Assembly (NCBI GenBank): GCA_018262455.1
Contig: JAGSPR010000213.1
Span: 1 to 10,986, forward strand
Reading direction: 5' to 3'
DNA: 10,986 nucleotides
From: Deltaproteobacteria bacterium
GTDB lineage: Bacteria > Myxococcota > Polyangia > Haliangiales > Haliangiaceae
Below, piece after piece: positions 1 through 6,540 of the stretch. The number at the start of each line of letters is the position of its first letter. The stretch's first letter is position 1. The position numbers were made by a program, and so were the translations under genes. A model generated the notes under the pieces. The model had not been told where the DNA came from and made no database searches. It saw only the letters and a program-made list of their open reading frames with translations.

Positions 1-52
1 ACGACCCTGGCGATCCTCGCCACCCCGCCGCGGTCGAGACCCAACGCGCCTG

Positions 53-769
53 CTACGGCGCGAGCATCGCGTCTCGATCGTCGGGCGCCCGCGCCGGCCC
101 GAGCCGGTTCAGCTGCTCTGACTTTTGCGCGTACAGGACGGACCGAAAGTGCAGACGCAGCGACGTCGAGAGCGGTACCACCTTCACGGCATCCTTACAC
201 TCGTTGCAGTACGGCACCGGAATCCAAAACTCGCCGTGCCCGCCGGTCTGCACGAACCCCACGCCGGTCGCCGCCCCGATCGCGAGTCCCACGGCGGAGG
301 CAAGGATGTTCTCGAGGTGCTTCGAGTCACGAATCAGCATCTCGTCGATGCGCGTGGCGGGCTTGCAGCACAGCGAGCATGCGTCGGGGAATCGAAACGA
401 TCCGAGCGCTGCGGTCGGCACGTCGATCTTGAACTCGTACCGAGCGGCGACGTAGTCGCTTGCGAGCGCCGTGATGTGCCGGGCACGCGTCATCACGTAC
501 ATGCCGCATGCCTTGCACCGGGTGATGCCGCCCTCTTGATCGATGGCGACCAACTTTGCCTGACAGCCGGGGCAGCTCGCGAACTTGCCGAACAGCGCCG
601 CGCCCGTCGCCGTGACCGCGACGAGCCCGCCCACCACGACGCCGGTCCAACCGACGATCGGATGGCCGCCCGCTCGGAGAACATACCCGCCGTACGCGGC
701 GGCAGCGCCGACCACCGCCATCCCGATGGCAAACTTGATCTCGCCCCGATCGCGCTTCAATCTCGTCAT
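53..769 (-). CDS. Membrane protein with zinc-ribbon-like cysteine pairs, unknown function
   Basis: The 238-residue product starts with a basic stretch (MTRLKRDRGEIK), followed by two hydrophobic Ala/Gly/Val-rich segments at about 13-32 and 38-62 that look like transmembrane helices. Right after the second helix comes a CPGC pair (C66, C69) and then CKAC (C85, C88), the spacing of a rubredoxin/zinc-ribbon knuckle pair. More cysteines follow at C131, C134 and C135 (CSLCC) and C188/C191 (CNEC), so a second metal site is likely. A weaker hydrophobic Gly/Ala stretch at 154-173 lies between these pairs. The tail is hydrophilic. The ATG at 769 puts the basic residues before the first helix, as positive-inside topology predicts, but I see only weak Shine-Dalgarno character upstream. 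The gene ends with TAG at 53-55. No enzyme motif is recognised. It reads away from the following fragment and appears monocistronic. Confidence 0.8.
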   Translation of the reverse strand: MTRLKRDRGEIKFAIGMAVVGAAAAYGGYVLRAGGHPIVGWTGVVVGGLVAVTATGAALFGKFASCPGCQAKLVAIDQEGGITRCKACGMYVMTRARHITALASDYVAARYEFKIDVPTAALGSFRFPDACSLCCKPATRIDEMLIRDSKHLENILASAVGLAIGAATGVGFVQTGGHGEFWIPVPYCNECKDAVKVVPLSTSLRLHFRSVLYAQKSEQLNRLGPARAPDDRDAMLAP

Positions 770-802
770 CGTCGGGACGATTCTAATCCCGGGCGGCCCT
801 GA

Positions 803-1099
803 TCCGCAGGATGTTTCTCATCGTCGCAGCGAGGCGGGCGCGGCAGCGAGGCGGGTGCGCTACTCGACGAGCGAGCGATAGCGCGTCGGACGGCGATCGC
901 GGAAGAACCCCATGCTCGCGCGAACGCGGCGATGCTGTGCGAGAGCGAAGACGCTGCCGACAGGAAACCGCCCAGTCGTCCGCCCGAACCGGAACCGCAG
1001 CTCACGTTGAACGTGACGAAGTCGATGGCCGGCGAGCGCAAGGTCGTCGGCATCGACAGATCTGTAGGACCGGCCGGGGACCAATTCGCGCGGGAGTGA
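803..1099 (+). pseudogene. Coding-like fragment lacking a clear start
   Basis: One plus-strand frame is open from just after a TGA at 800-802 to TGA at 1097-1099 and reads like genuine protein, especially its last 60 residues: an Ala/Arg/Glu helix-like stretch, then a Pro/Glu linker (PPEPEPQ), then TLNVTKSMAGERKVVGIDRS. First- and second-position base use is protein-like and the third position is mostly G or C. The only ATG in frame is at 932 (55 residues, beginning MLCESEDAADRK) and has no ribosome binding site. It may be a small gene starting at 932 or, more likely, the 3' remnant of a longer gene. No family recognised. The rest of the 770-1185 gap holds only the promoter-like site listed separately. 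Confidence 0.3.
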
Positions 1100-1150
1100 C
1101 GTCGACTGCTGCGGCGTCACCGAAGGGATTGTGGTTTGTCAGGTGATTCC

Positions 1151-1177
1151 TTGACACGAACGAACCATCGCAATACT
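1151..1177 (+). promoter_or_regulatory. Sigma-70-like promoter, possibly giving a leaderless mRNA
   Basis: A perfect TTGACA sits at 1151-1156. Fifteen bases later AATACT (1172-1177) matches the -10 consensus at four of six positions. Transcription would start around 1184, almost at the ATG at 1186. No Shine-Dalgarno sequence precedes that ATG, which agrees with a leaderless message. The 15-base spacer is shorter than the usual 17, so this remains a candidate. Confidence 0.4.
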
Positions 1178-1185
1178 TCGTCGAC

Positions 1186-1626
1186 ATGCGCATTCTTGTG
1201 AGCTTGGTGTTTGTTGCCGTGACCGGGCTCAGCGGTTGCGGTGGGCACGTCAAACCAGCGGTCGGTGGCTCGCAAACGGTGCTGCTCCCCGCTCGCCCCG
1301 CCGACTGCGAGCTCGAGCTCGTCACGGTCCAGCCCGAGGACATGGCCCCGGGCGCGCGCTTCGGAGCCGGTGGCCAGTACCAGATGATCGGGGTCGTCTC
1401 GCTCGGCCTGCAAAAAGGGACCGACGTGATGTCGTCCGAGGTGCGGAAGCTCGTCCGTCCGAAGGCGTGTGGATACGGTGGTGAGGTGGTCTCGCTCTTG
1501 GCAACCGGGGACAGTGGCCACTACCAGATCTCGGGCCACTCGATCCGCACGGTCGCGCAGACCGACGTGGTGTTCACCGTCTGGGGACCACGCGCAACCA
1601 CGACGTCGGCGCCGCAGCGCTTCTGA
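1186..1626 (+). CDS. Small putative lipoprotein
   Basis: The 146-residue product begins with a short type II signal peptide: MRIL, a hydrophobic core, and a lipobox LSGC with the lipid-bearing cysteine at 18. The mature part has two cysteines (C41, C95) that could pair. Its central section contains GAGGQYQMIGVVSL followed by VRKLVRPKACGYGGEVVSLL. That arrangement, a strand followed by a helix ending in 'ACGYGGEVV', recalls the RcsF/DUF4156-type small lipoproteins in which '(K)A..LGA..V' follows a beta strand; this resemblance is weak and is inference. The Thr/Ser-rich tail ends in QRF. The start codon is set by the signal peptide; no Shine-Dalgarno is seen, and a promoter-like site just upstream may produce a leaderless message. 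Probably an envelope protein; function unknown. Confidence 0.8.
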   Translation: MRILVSLVFVAVTGLSGCGGHVKPAVGGSQTVLLPARPADCELELVTVQPEDMAPGARFGAGGQYQMIGVVSLGLQKGTDVMSSEVRKLVRPKACGYGGEVVSLLATGDSGHYQISGHSIRTVAQTDVVFTVWGPRATTTSAPQRF

Positions 1627-1682
1627 TCGACGAGACCGGTCTCGACGTTAGTGATGCTGGCGATCGAGGCGTGGGCTGGTCG

Positions 1683-1942
1683 CAGGGCGCGCGCGTAGCC
1701 TTCGATCTTGGTTCGCTGTGCATCGGAGAGGTGCGGAGCGGGGCGCGCGGGGTGGAGTAGTGGAGGTTGAGCCTGGAGCCGGGCTCGATCTGCTTGCCCA
1801 GCCCGTCGGGGAAGTCGGAGCCGAGCAGGTCGCCGCCGAGCGCCTGCGATCGTACGAGGTCGCGGCTCGGAAATCGCGACACCCGCGATTCGTACCGAGC
1901 CAGCAGCAACGATCGCGCGAGGCGAAATCCCACGACGCTGTA
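1683..1942 (-). pseudogene. Decayed minus-strand gene fragments
   Basis: The 1627-2044 gap has no convincing intact gene. On the minus strand one frame reads PYSVVGFRLARS (1942 to about 1910), which resembles the 'GFRLAR' ending of formylglycine-generating-enzyme/sulfatase-modifying domains. The same frame continues to FPDGLGKQIEPGSRLNLHY (about 1813 to 1757). From about 1742 the protein-like reading moves to another minus frame (PAPHLSDAQRTKIEGYARAL, to 1683), implying a frameshift near 1744. These could be pieces of one or more dead genes. Family matching is from memory and weak; the antisense open frame on the plus strand is taken as its shadow. Confidence 0.25.
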
Positions 1943-2032
1943 GGGAACCGCAACGGCTGCGCGCCCAACCCCACGGCGGCCGGCCGCGCGCGCGGGGGCA
2001 CGTCCCGTGCACGAGCCCCGCGCATCCACCTC

Positions 2033-2037
2033 GGAGG
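2033..2037 (+). promoter_or_regulatory. Shine-Dalgarno GGAGG that fixes the start at 2045
   Basis: GGAGG ends 7 bases before the ATG at 2045. The reading frame is open much further upstream (to 1718), so this site, together with the signal peptide that follows, decides the start codon. Confidence 0.7.
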
Positions 2038-2044
2038 TCTCGTC

Positions 2045-3295
2045 ATGTCGCCCGTGTCATCGATCCGAGCTGCCTGTTCTGTCGCGCGCCGTCACCGACG
2101 CCCGTGCGCGCGATCGCGCCATGCCACGCTCCTCGTCGTGCTCGCCGCCGCGCTCGCCGCCGGCTGCGCGGTCGACGACGCGCCGGCGGAGCTGCCGGCT
2201 GACGAGCCGCCGACGTCGGTCGCGACGTCAGAGCTCGCCGCGGTCACGCCTTGGTTGATCGACGGCCTCGATCCCGAGTACGACGCCAGGGGCGAGCGGG
2301 TCTTGTTCATGCGCGCGGGCGCGGATGGCTACACGGACATCTGGGAGACTGACGCGGACGGCGGCGGAGCGGTGTGTCGAACCTGCGACCTACCGATCTC
2401 GGCGCGTGGCCACGTCGGCAACCCACGCCCGACACCCGACGGCAACTGGGTCATCTTCTCCGCGGAGAAGGCCGAGTACCCCCACAAGGCGGAGACCGCG
2501 CGGTGCAAGCTTCTGGCGCACCCGGGCGTCGGGCTCATGAACGATCTCTACGTCGCCGACCGGCAGTTCACGAGCTATCGCCTGCTGCACGGCCTGTCCG
2601 TCGATCCGACCGCGCGCACCTGCGACGACCAGCATAGCTTGTACGCGCCCCAGCTCAGCGCCGCTGGCACGCGGATCGGGTGGTCGGAGACGGTGGTCAC
2701 GCTGGCCGACGACGGCGAGTTCGGCGAGTACCGGATCTGGATCGCCGACTTGATCGCGGGGTCGCCGCCCACGCTGGGCGGTGCGGTCGCCGTGAACCCC
2801 GGGGCGGAGAGCGGCTGGCGCGAGTTCGGGGGCTTCTTGCCCGGGTCGAACGACGTCATCGTCGGCACGGGCGACATCGCCGTCGGGCAGGACCCCAAGT
2901 TCGGTAGCGCGTTCCGCTACAACCTGCGCACCGGCGCGACGATCGATCTCACGCCGTTCCCGCTGACGTCGTGGGACGAGACCGTGCACCCCAACGCCGA
3001 CGGCTCGCTGCTGGCGTGGCACAGCTCGCGCGAGCTCGACGGTGCGGCGGGGTGCCTGGTCTTCAGGCTCGGCTGCGCGAGCAACGCTCGCACCGAGTAC
3101 TGGATCATGGGCCCGTTCGGCGGGGCGAAGCAGCGCTTGACCCATTTCAACGATCCGACCAGCCCCGAGTTCACGGGCGAGAACACGATCGCGACGAACC
3201 TGGCCTGGCAGCCCGGCGCGACCGATCGCGGCCTGGTCAGCGTGCTGCTGCTGCCGTCGCGCCAGCAGCGGATCTATCGTTTCCAGCTGCGCTGA
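2045..3295 (+). CDS. TolB/PD40-type beta-propeller lipoprotein
   Basis: From the ATG at 2045 the product has 416 residues. A long basic N-region is followed by a hydrophobic core (LLVVLAAALAAG) and lipobox LAAGC, placing the lipid cysteine at 41. An acidic/Pro linker follows (about 42-65). The mature protein carries repeats of the TolB/PD40 kind, each combining 'xP..(S/D)xDG' with an aromatic strand. Examples are DPEYDARGERVLFM (76-89), NPRPTPDGNWVIFSA (126-140), APQLSAAGTRIGWSE (201-215) and HPNADGSLLAWHSSRE (315-330), ending with YWIMGPFGGAKQRLTHF (352-368). 'YTDIWETDADGGG' (96-108) is a typical propeller inter-strand segment. Several cysteines (111, 114, 154, 193, 337, 344) suggest disulphides in an exported protein. 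Enzyme residues are not evident; the role may be binding or scaffolding at the outer membrane. The start is supported by GGAGG seven bases upstream. It appears monocistronic. Confidence 0.88.
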   Translation: MSPVSSIRAACSVARRHRRPCARSRHATLLVVLAAALAAGCAVDDAPAELPADEPPTSVATSELAAVTPWLIDGLDPEYDARGERVLFMRAGADGYTDIWETDADGGGAVCRTCDLPISARGHVGNPRPTPDGNWVIFSAEKAEYPHKAETARCKLLAHPGVGLMNDLYVADRQFTSYRLLHGLSVDPTARTCDDQHSLYAPQLSAAGTRIGWSETVVTLADDGEFGEYRIWIADLIAGSPPTLGGAVAVNPGAESGWREFGGFLPGSNDVIVGTGDIAVGQDPKFGSAFRYNLRTGATIDLTPFPLTSWDETVHPNADGSLLAWHSSRELDGAAGCLVFRLGCASNARTEYWIMGPFGGAKQRLTHFNDPTSPEFTGENTIATNLAWQPGATDRGLVSVLLLPSRQQRIYRFQLR

Positions 3296-3299
3296 TTCC

Positions 3300-3455
3300 C
3301 GATCGACCAAGCGGGGTTCGAGCGGCTCGCGCGCGATGTCTTGCGCCCGGCCGCAGGCCGTGCGTCGTGTGCCCGTCCTTGCGACCGACGAGCAGGTGGG
3401 ATACCAGCCCAAACGAGAGCTTGTTCGCGGCGGTGGCGATGGAGGTGCGGGGGAC
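3300..3455 (-). pseudogene. Unrecognised minus-strand coding-like remnant
   Basis: Immediately after a TGA (3458-3456, minus strand) this frame reads VPRTSIATAANKLSFGLV and then SHLLVGRKDGHTTHGLRPG before becoming Arg-rich near the end of the propeller gene. The first 35 residues look like real protein, but there is no start codon or ribosome binding site. It lies directly downstream of the cytochrome-like fragment and in a different frame, so the two may be parts of one broken gene or of two. No family assigned. Confidence 0.22.
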
Positions 3456-3613
3456 TCACGATGCAGCACGATGCCTTGCGCGGTCGGCCCGTCGAGCGGC
3501 TGGTCCAGCTTGACCCCGTTCGCGGTCAGATCGAACGCGAAGATCGCGAGGTACTGCTCGGTCGTCAGGCTCCCCGGGTCGTCGCCCGGCATGCGCTTCG
3601 GCGAATCAGATAT
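3456..3613 (-). pseudogene. C-terminal remnant of a c-type cytochrome
   Basis: The minus strand reads MPGDDPGSLTTEQYLAIFAF (from 3592) and then DLTANGVKLDQPLDGPTAQG, IVLHR (to 3458). This is the usual end of c-type cytochrome domains attached to quinoprotein-like enzymes, with the pattern 'MP...PGSL(s)..qYLdI.AF.L..NG'; the Met would be the axial haem ligand. The haem-binding CxxCH that should lie upstream is absent: that sequence is now occupied by the start of the divergent lipoprotein gene at 3623. So only the last third of the domain survives, with no start codon of its own. The fragment fills most of the gap between 3295 and 3623. The family assignment rests on pattern recognition, not on a search. 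Confidence 0.5.
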
Positions 3614-3622
3614 CATCTCGGT

Positions 3623-4108
3623 ATGAAGATGCTCTTCCTCCTCGTCGTGGCCTTGACCGCGTGCAGCAAGCAATCGGCAGACGGATCGGCCTCCGGTAGT
3701 GCCGCGGCAACTGGAAGCGCGACCACGGCCGGTTCGGGTTCGGCGACTGCCCCCGCACAGCCGGTCGAGGACGTGAGCTGTTCAGTCGCCGCCAAGGAAT
3801 ACACGAAGAAGATGGCCGCGACGCCCGGCAACGTGCTCTCCGATGCGAAGCCTGGCGACGGGCTCGTCCACTTCACGGCCATCTCGATGGAAGACTACTG
3901 CGCAGGCGAAGGTGGATGCTGCGTCCCATGGACGCCGCAAGAGCGCGCGTGCGTGAAGGCCGCGGCCCCATCGGCGGTCTCGGCGTGCTTCACCGGCGCT
4001 GCGCTCTCGCAGGTCAACGCCGGGCTGACCGAAGTCGTAACGTCCGCACTCGCGAACAAGAAGACCAACGACGAAGCAGAGAAGGCGGCAGGCTCGTCCG
4101 GCAAGTAG
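3623..4108 (+). CDS. Small cysteine-rich lipoprotein
   Basis: From the ATG at 3623 the product has 161 residues. MKMLFLLVVALTAC is a compact type II signal peptide with lipobox LTAC and lipid cysteine at 14. A low-complexity linker of Ser, Gly, Ala and Thr spans about 18-47, as often seen where a lipoprotein must reach away from the membrane. The globular part carries six cysteines (53, 93, 99, 100, 110, 122) including an adjacent CC pair, so three disulphides are possible. Around them are YCAGEGGCC and PWTPQERACVKAA, followed by a helical Ala/Lys-rich tail. The frame is open upstream to 3341, but that part overlaps the antisense cytochrome remnant and has no signal peptide, so the ATG at 3623 is preferred even though no good Shine-Dalgarno precedes it. 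No known family; exported and membrane-anchored, function unknown. Confidence 0.75.
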   Translation: MKMLFLLVVALTACSKQSADGSASGSAAATGSATTAGSGSATAPAQPVEDVSCSVAAKEYTKKMAATPGNVLSDAKPGDGLVHFTAISMEDYCAGEGGCCVPWTPQERACVKAAAPSAVSACFTGAALSQVNAGLTEVVTSALANKKTNDEAEKAAGSSGK

Positions 4109-4279
4109 GCGTCGACCGTGCGGCACCGGTGCCCCCCGACCTGGATCAGCTCCTATACGCATGTTTCCCAGGGGTGCGGCAGGCGTCGCGAACCGGCGGT
4201 GGCATCTCGTCAGCGCGTGCCTGCGGCGCGATGGCGCGGCTTCGGCGGCGGCATCGGCGCGGCGTGCGAGAGTTGGCGG

Positions 4280-4858
4280 ATGCTAGCTCGTGGATCGTTC
4301 TGGTTGGCACTGGCGGTCGTGGTCACGGCGTGTGGCGCGGCGGCCAGGCCTCATACCCCGGCGAAGACGTTGGGGATTGTCGGCGTCGCCGTCGCTGGCG
4401 ACGCAGCCCCCGCGGTGACGCAGCTTGCGAACGCACTGGACAGATCGCTGCGCCATCACGCGGCACACGACGCGCGCTACGCGCTGACTGCGTCCGATGC
4501 GATCGCCAGCGAGATCTCGACGCCGTGCCAGACCAGCCCGTGCTGGGCGCAGGTGGGGCGGAGGCACGGCGTGCAGGTCGTGATCGTTGGCTCGCTCGAG
4601 CCCAAGCCGGGATCCGACGGCGCCTCGATCGGGGCCAGCTACCGGATGACGTGGGTGCTCGTGCCCGTAGGGTCGAGCGACTTCGAGAGCATGCTGACCG
4701 CCAGGACCTGGCAGCGCGACTGGATCCCGCTCGCCGAGCTCACGCCCGGCCCGGCGCTCGACGCGCTGATGAAGGAGATCTACGACGGGCTCACGGAAAA
4801 GAGCTCGCCGCGTCCATCGTCGCATCCCGCGGGTGCGGGCCCGGCTCGCCCCCGGTGA
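4280..4858 (+). CDS. Lipoprotein with a TolB/CsgG-like domain
   Basis: The ATG at 4280 has GAGAG at 4268-4272, seven bases upstream, and begins a clean type II signal peptide (MLARGSFWLALAVVVTAC, lipid cysteine 18), giving 192 residues. The mature part starts with a strand (KTLGIVGVAVAGD), then a helix with many Ala/Leu (VTQLANALDRSLRHH), then 'RYALTASDAIASEI' and the feature CQTSPCWAQVGRRHGVQVVIVGSLEP. This order (L..L...L, then C....C-W-x-x-(I/V)G, then 'VIVGSL') resembles TolB-N/CsgG-like domains common in myxobacterial secreted proteins, which is family knowledge applied by eye. A further strand pair (ASYRMTWVLVPV) and a C-terminal helix (LDALMKEIYDGL) complete a small alpha/beta fold. 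The last 20 residues are Pro/Ser/Arg-rich and may not be native: the frame stays protein-like after the TGA (see findings). Confidence 0.8.
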   Translation: MLARGSFWLALAVVVTACGAAARPHTPAKTLGIVGVAVAGDAAPAVTQLANALDRSLRHHAAHDARYALTASDAIASEISTPCQTSPCWAQVGRRHGVQVVIVGSLEPKPGSDGASIGASYRMTWVLVPVGSSDFESMLTARTWQRDWIPLAELTPGPALDALMKEIYDGLTEKSSPRPSSHPAGAGPARPR

Positions 4859-4887
4859 CGGGTCGCAGATCGCGCGCGTCTCGACGC

Positions 4888-4913
4888 TGCCGAGCTCGAG
4901 CTCGAGCTCGGCA
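4888..4913. repeat. 26-bp perfect palindrome between convergent genes
   Basis: The 26 bases are perfectly self-complementary: TGCC at the left, GGCA at the right, and three GAGCTC units between, so the centre also reads as tandem GAGCTC. As RNA it could form an 11-bp GC-rich stem with a 4-base loop in either direction. It lies 30 bases after the plus-strand stop at 4858 and about 146 bases past the minus-strand stop at 5060, where a bidirectional terminator would be expected. No T-run follows on either side, so intrinsic termination is not proven. In GC-rich coding DNA the GAGCTC repeat could also simply be Glu-Leu codons. Confidence 0.5.
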
Positions 4914-5059
4914 CGCTCACCGTCCCACCGCCCGCGACGGAGCAGCCGGCTGCGCGCTGAGCTGATCGCGCTCAGTGCCACGACGACGCGATCGTGAGAT
5001 CGCTCGCGACCGCGCGGTCGTCTACGCGCCCGCGAGCTCAAGCAGCACCGCGACGCGGG

Positions 5060-6454
5060 CTACGGCACGTTCTGGACGTCGACGCTAAACGCCTTGGTGA
5101 TGGTCGTGGAGACAGCGTCGATCAGCGGCCGGCCGTTGCTGGTAAACGCCCAGCCGGCCGACAGGCTGAATGTGGCGCCGTACAGCCGGCCCTTGTCGTC
5201 GGCCAGCACGCAGACGGCCTTGGCGTCCCCCGGATACGGCGCGCAGGACACGGCTCGCACCTTCCGCCCGCCATCGCGCAGCGCGATGTCTCCGATCGAC
5301 TCCCACGTGCCCGCGATCCGTGTCCGCGCCGCGAGCATTCCCCCCAGATGGATCTCCGAGACGGTGACGGGTACGGAGCCCGATGAGGCGACGAGGAAGA
5401 ACGCGTCGCTGCTGCGCATCTCGTCATTCCTGGTCACCTCGGTGGATGCCGTGGTCCACGTCGTCCCGTCGTAGAGCGCGCCGAACAGGAAGTCGCCGCG
5501 CAGGCCGCCGAGCAGCAGGTTCCCGGTGTTCCGATCGGCAACCAGATCGAGCTCGGACCAGAGGACGCAGCAATAATCGATGTTGAACTGACCGAAGTTG
5601 GTCCAGCCGAAGCCGTTGACGTAGCTCGCGAAGAACAGATTCGAGGCGGTGTCGGCAGGCTCCCACACGGCGTAGAGGGTGTTCCCGTCGACGCTGTACC
5701 TGATCGCGACGGCTTCGAATTCGGTCTGATTGAGTGCCGTACCGAGGGCTGGCGTGGACAGCGACAACTTGTCCCACTCGGTTCCGTTCCACACGATCAC
5801 GCCGAACTGCGCGCCGCGGCTGACGTACGCCATCGCGACCTCATCGCGCGCAGGATTGGAGGCCAGCCGGATCCAGACCACCTCGTTGGCTCCCGCGAGG
5901 CCATCCAGGACGTCGCTCGATGCGCAGGTCCACGTGCCTGCCTCGTACGTGCAGAACCGCAGGCCGCTCCCGCCGTCCGCGTAGACCAGCAGCCCGGTAC
6001 CAGACGACGTGAAGACGACGTCGAACGGTCGCCGGGTCGCGTCGGTCGGCAGCACCGCGCTCGACACCTCCGTGTTGATCCACCGATCGCCCGCACGATC
6101 GAGACGATAGAGATGGGTATCGCTGACCGTGGCCGTCAACACCGCCCCGATCTGCGCGGTCCGCTCCACGGGCGAGATCACGTTGCGCGTCCAGACGACC
6201 TCGCCCACCAACGGGTCACCCGTGATCTCGAACGGCGCGGTCCATGTGTCGCTCGCGGTGTCAAACGCGCGAATCTCGAGCCGATCGTCCATACCCACGC
6301 CGGTGTCGACTCCCGTGAACAGCGTCGCGTGCGCGGGGCTGGTCGGGGCGCAGTCGGGCGAATCGACACATGGTGCCGCCGTCGACGGATCGAGCGGGAA
6401 CACCAGATTGCAGCCGGCGATCAGGACCGAGCCGACCAGCCACGCGTAGCGCAT
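5060..6454 (-). CDS. Lipoprotein with eight W-containing propeller-like repeats
   Basis: From the ATG at 6454 the product has 464 residues. MRYAWLVGSVLIAGC gives a type II signal peptide (lipid cysteine 15), followed by NLVFPLDPS, a start seen in large paralogous lipoprotein families of Kofleriaceae-like bacteria (from memory). C29 and C35 flank a short DSPD loop. Tryptophans occur at 71, 125, 175, 227, 284, 333, 384 and 435, each about 50 residues apart. Most sit in the context (Y/W/R)-x(1-3)-G-x(1-2)-W, for example YEAGTW, WNGTEW, YDGTTW and RIAGTW. Between them come hydrophobic strand pairs such as DEVAMAYV, TLYAVW and NLLLGGL. This is the pattern of a seven- or eight-bladed beta-propeller with one tryptophan per blade, as in sialidase-like or exo-alpha folds. 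A longer frame reaches 6619, but only the 6454 start gives a signal peptide. No catalytic residues recognised. It converges with the gene ending at 4858. Confidence 0.85.
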   Translation of the reverse strand: MRYAWLVGSVLIAGCNLVFPLDPSTAAPCVDSPDCAPTSPAHATLFTGVDTGVGMDDRLEIRAFDTASDTWTAPFEITGDPLVGEVVWTRNVISPVERTAQIGAVLTATVSDTHLYRLDRAGDRWINTEVSSAVLPTDATRRPFDVVFTSSGTGLLVYADGGSGLRFCTYEAGTWTCASSDVLDGLAGANEVVWIRLASNPARDEVAMAYVSRGAQFGVIVWNGTEWDKLSLSTPALGTALNQTEFEAVAIRYSVDGNTLYAVWEPADTASNLFFASYVNGFGWTNFGQFNIDYCCVLWSELDLVADRNTGNLLLGGLRGDFLFGALYDGTTWTTASTEVTRNDEMRSSDAFFLVASSGSVPVTVSEIHLGGMLAARTRIAGTWESIGDIALRDGGRKVRAVSCAPYPGDAKAVCVLADDKGRLYGATFSLSAGWAFTSNGRPLIDAVSTTITKAFSVDVQNVP

Positions 6455-6540
6455 CGGTTGACGGTAACAATGGTGCGCTCCTGATTCCAGCGGTGAGACG
6501 GACATCGACGAGTGGATCGTGTCGTATTCGCGCGGAGGGT

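Noticed and set aside
1718..2044. Upstream extension of the propeller lipoprotein
   Set aside because: The strong GGAGG and the signal peptide fix the start at 2045; the extension is antisense to the remnant-like minus-strand sequence.
2390..3673. 427-codon minus-strand frame taken as one gene
   Set aside because: Most of it is antisense to the propeller lipoprotein. Only the part from about 3613 to 3456 looks like protein, and that is reported as a cytochrome remnant.
4122..4133. 12-base palindrome GGCACCGGTGCC after the lipoprotein stop at 4108
   Set aside because: It has no loop and no T-run, and a GC-rich palindrome this short is expected by chance, so it is not called a terminator.
3916..4965. 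349-codon plus-strand frame across two lipoprotein genes
   Set aside because: Arg/Gly-rich shadow of the lipoprotein genes at 3623 and 4280, each of which has its own signal peptide and better composition.
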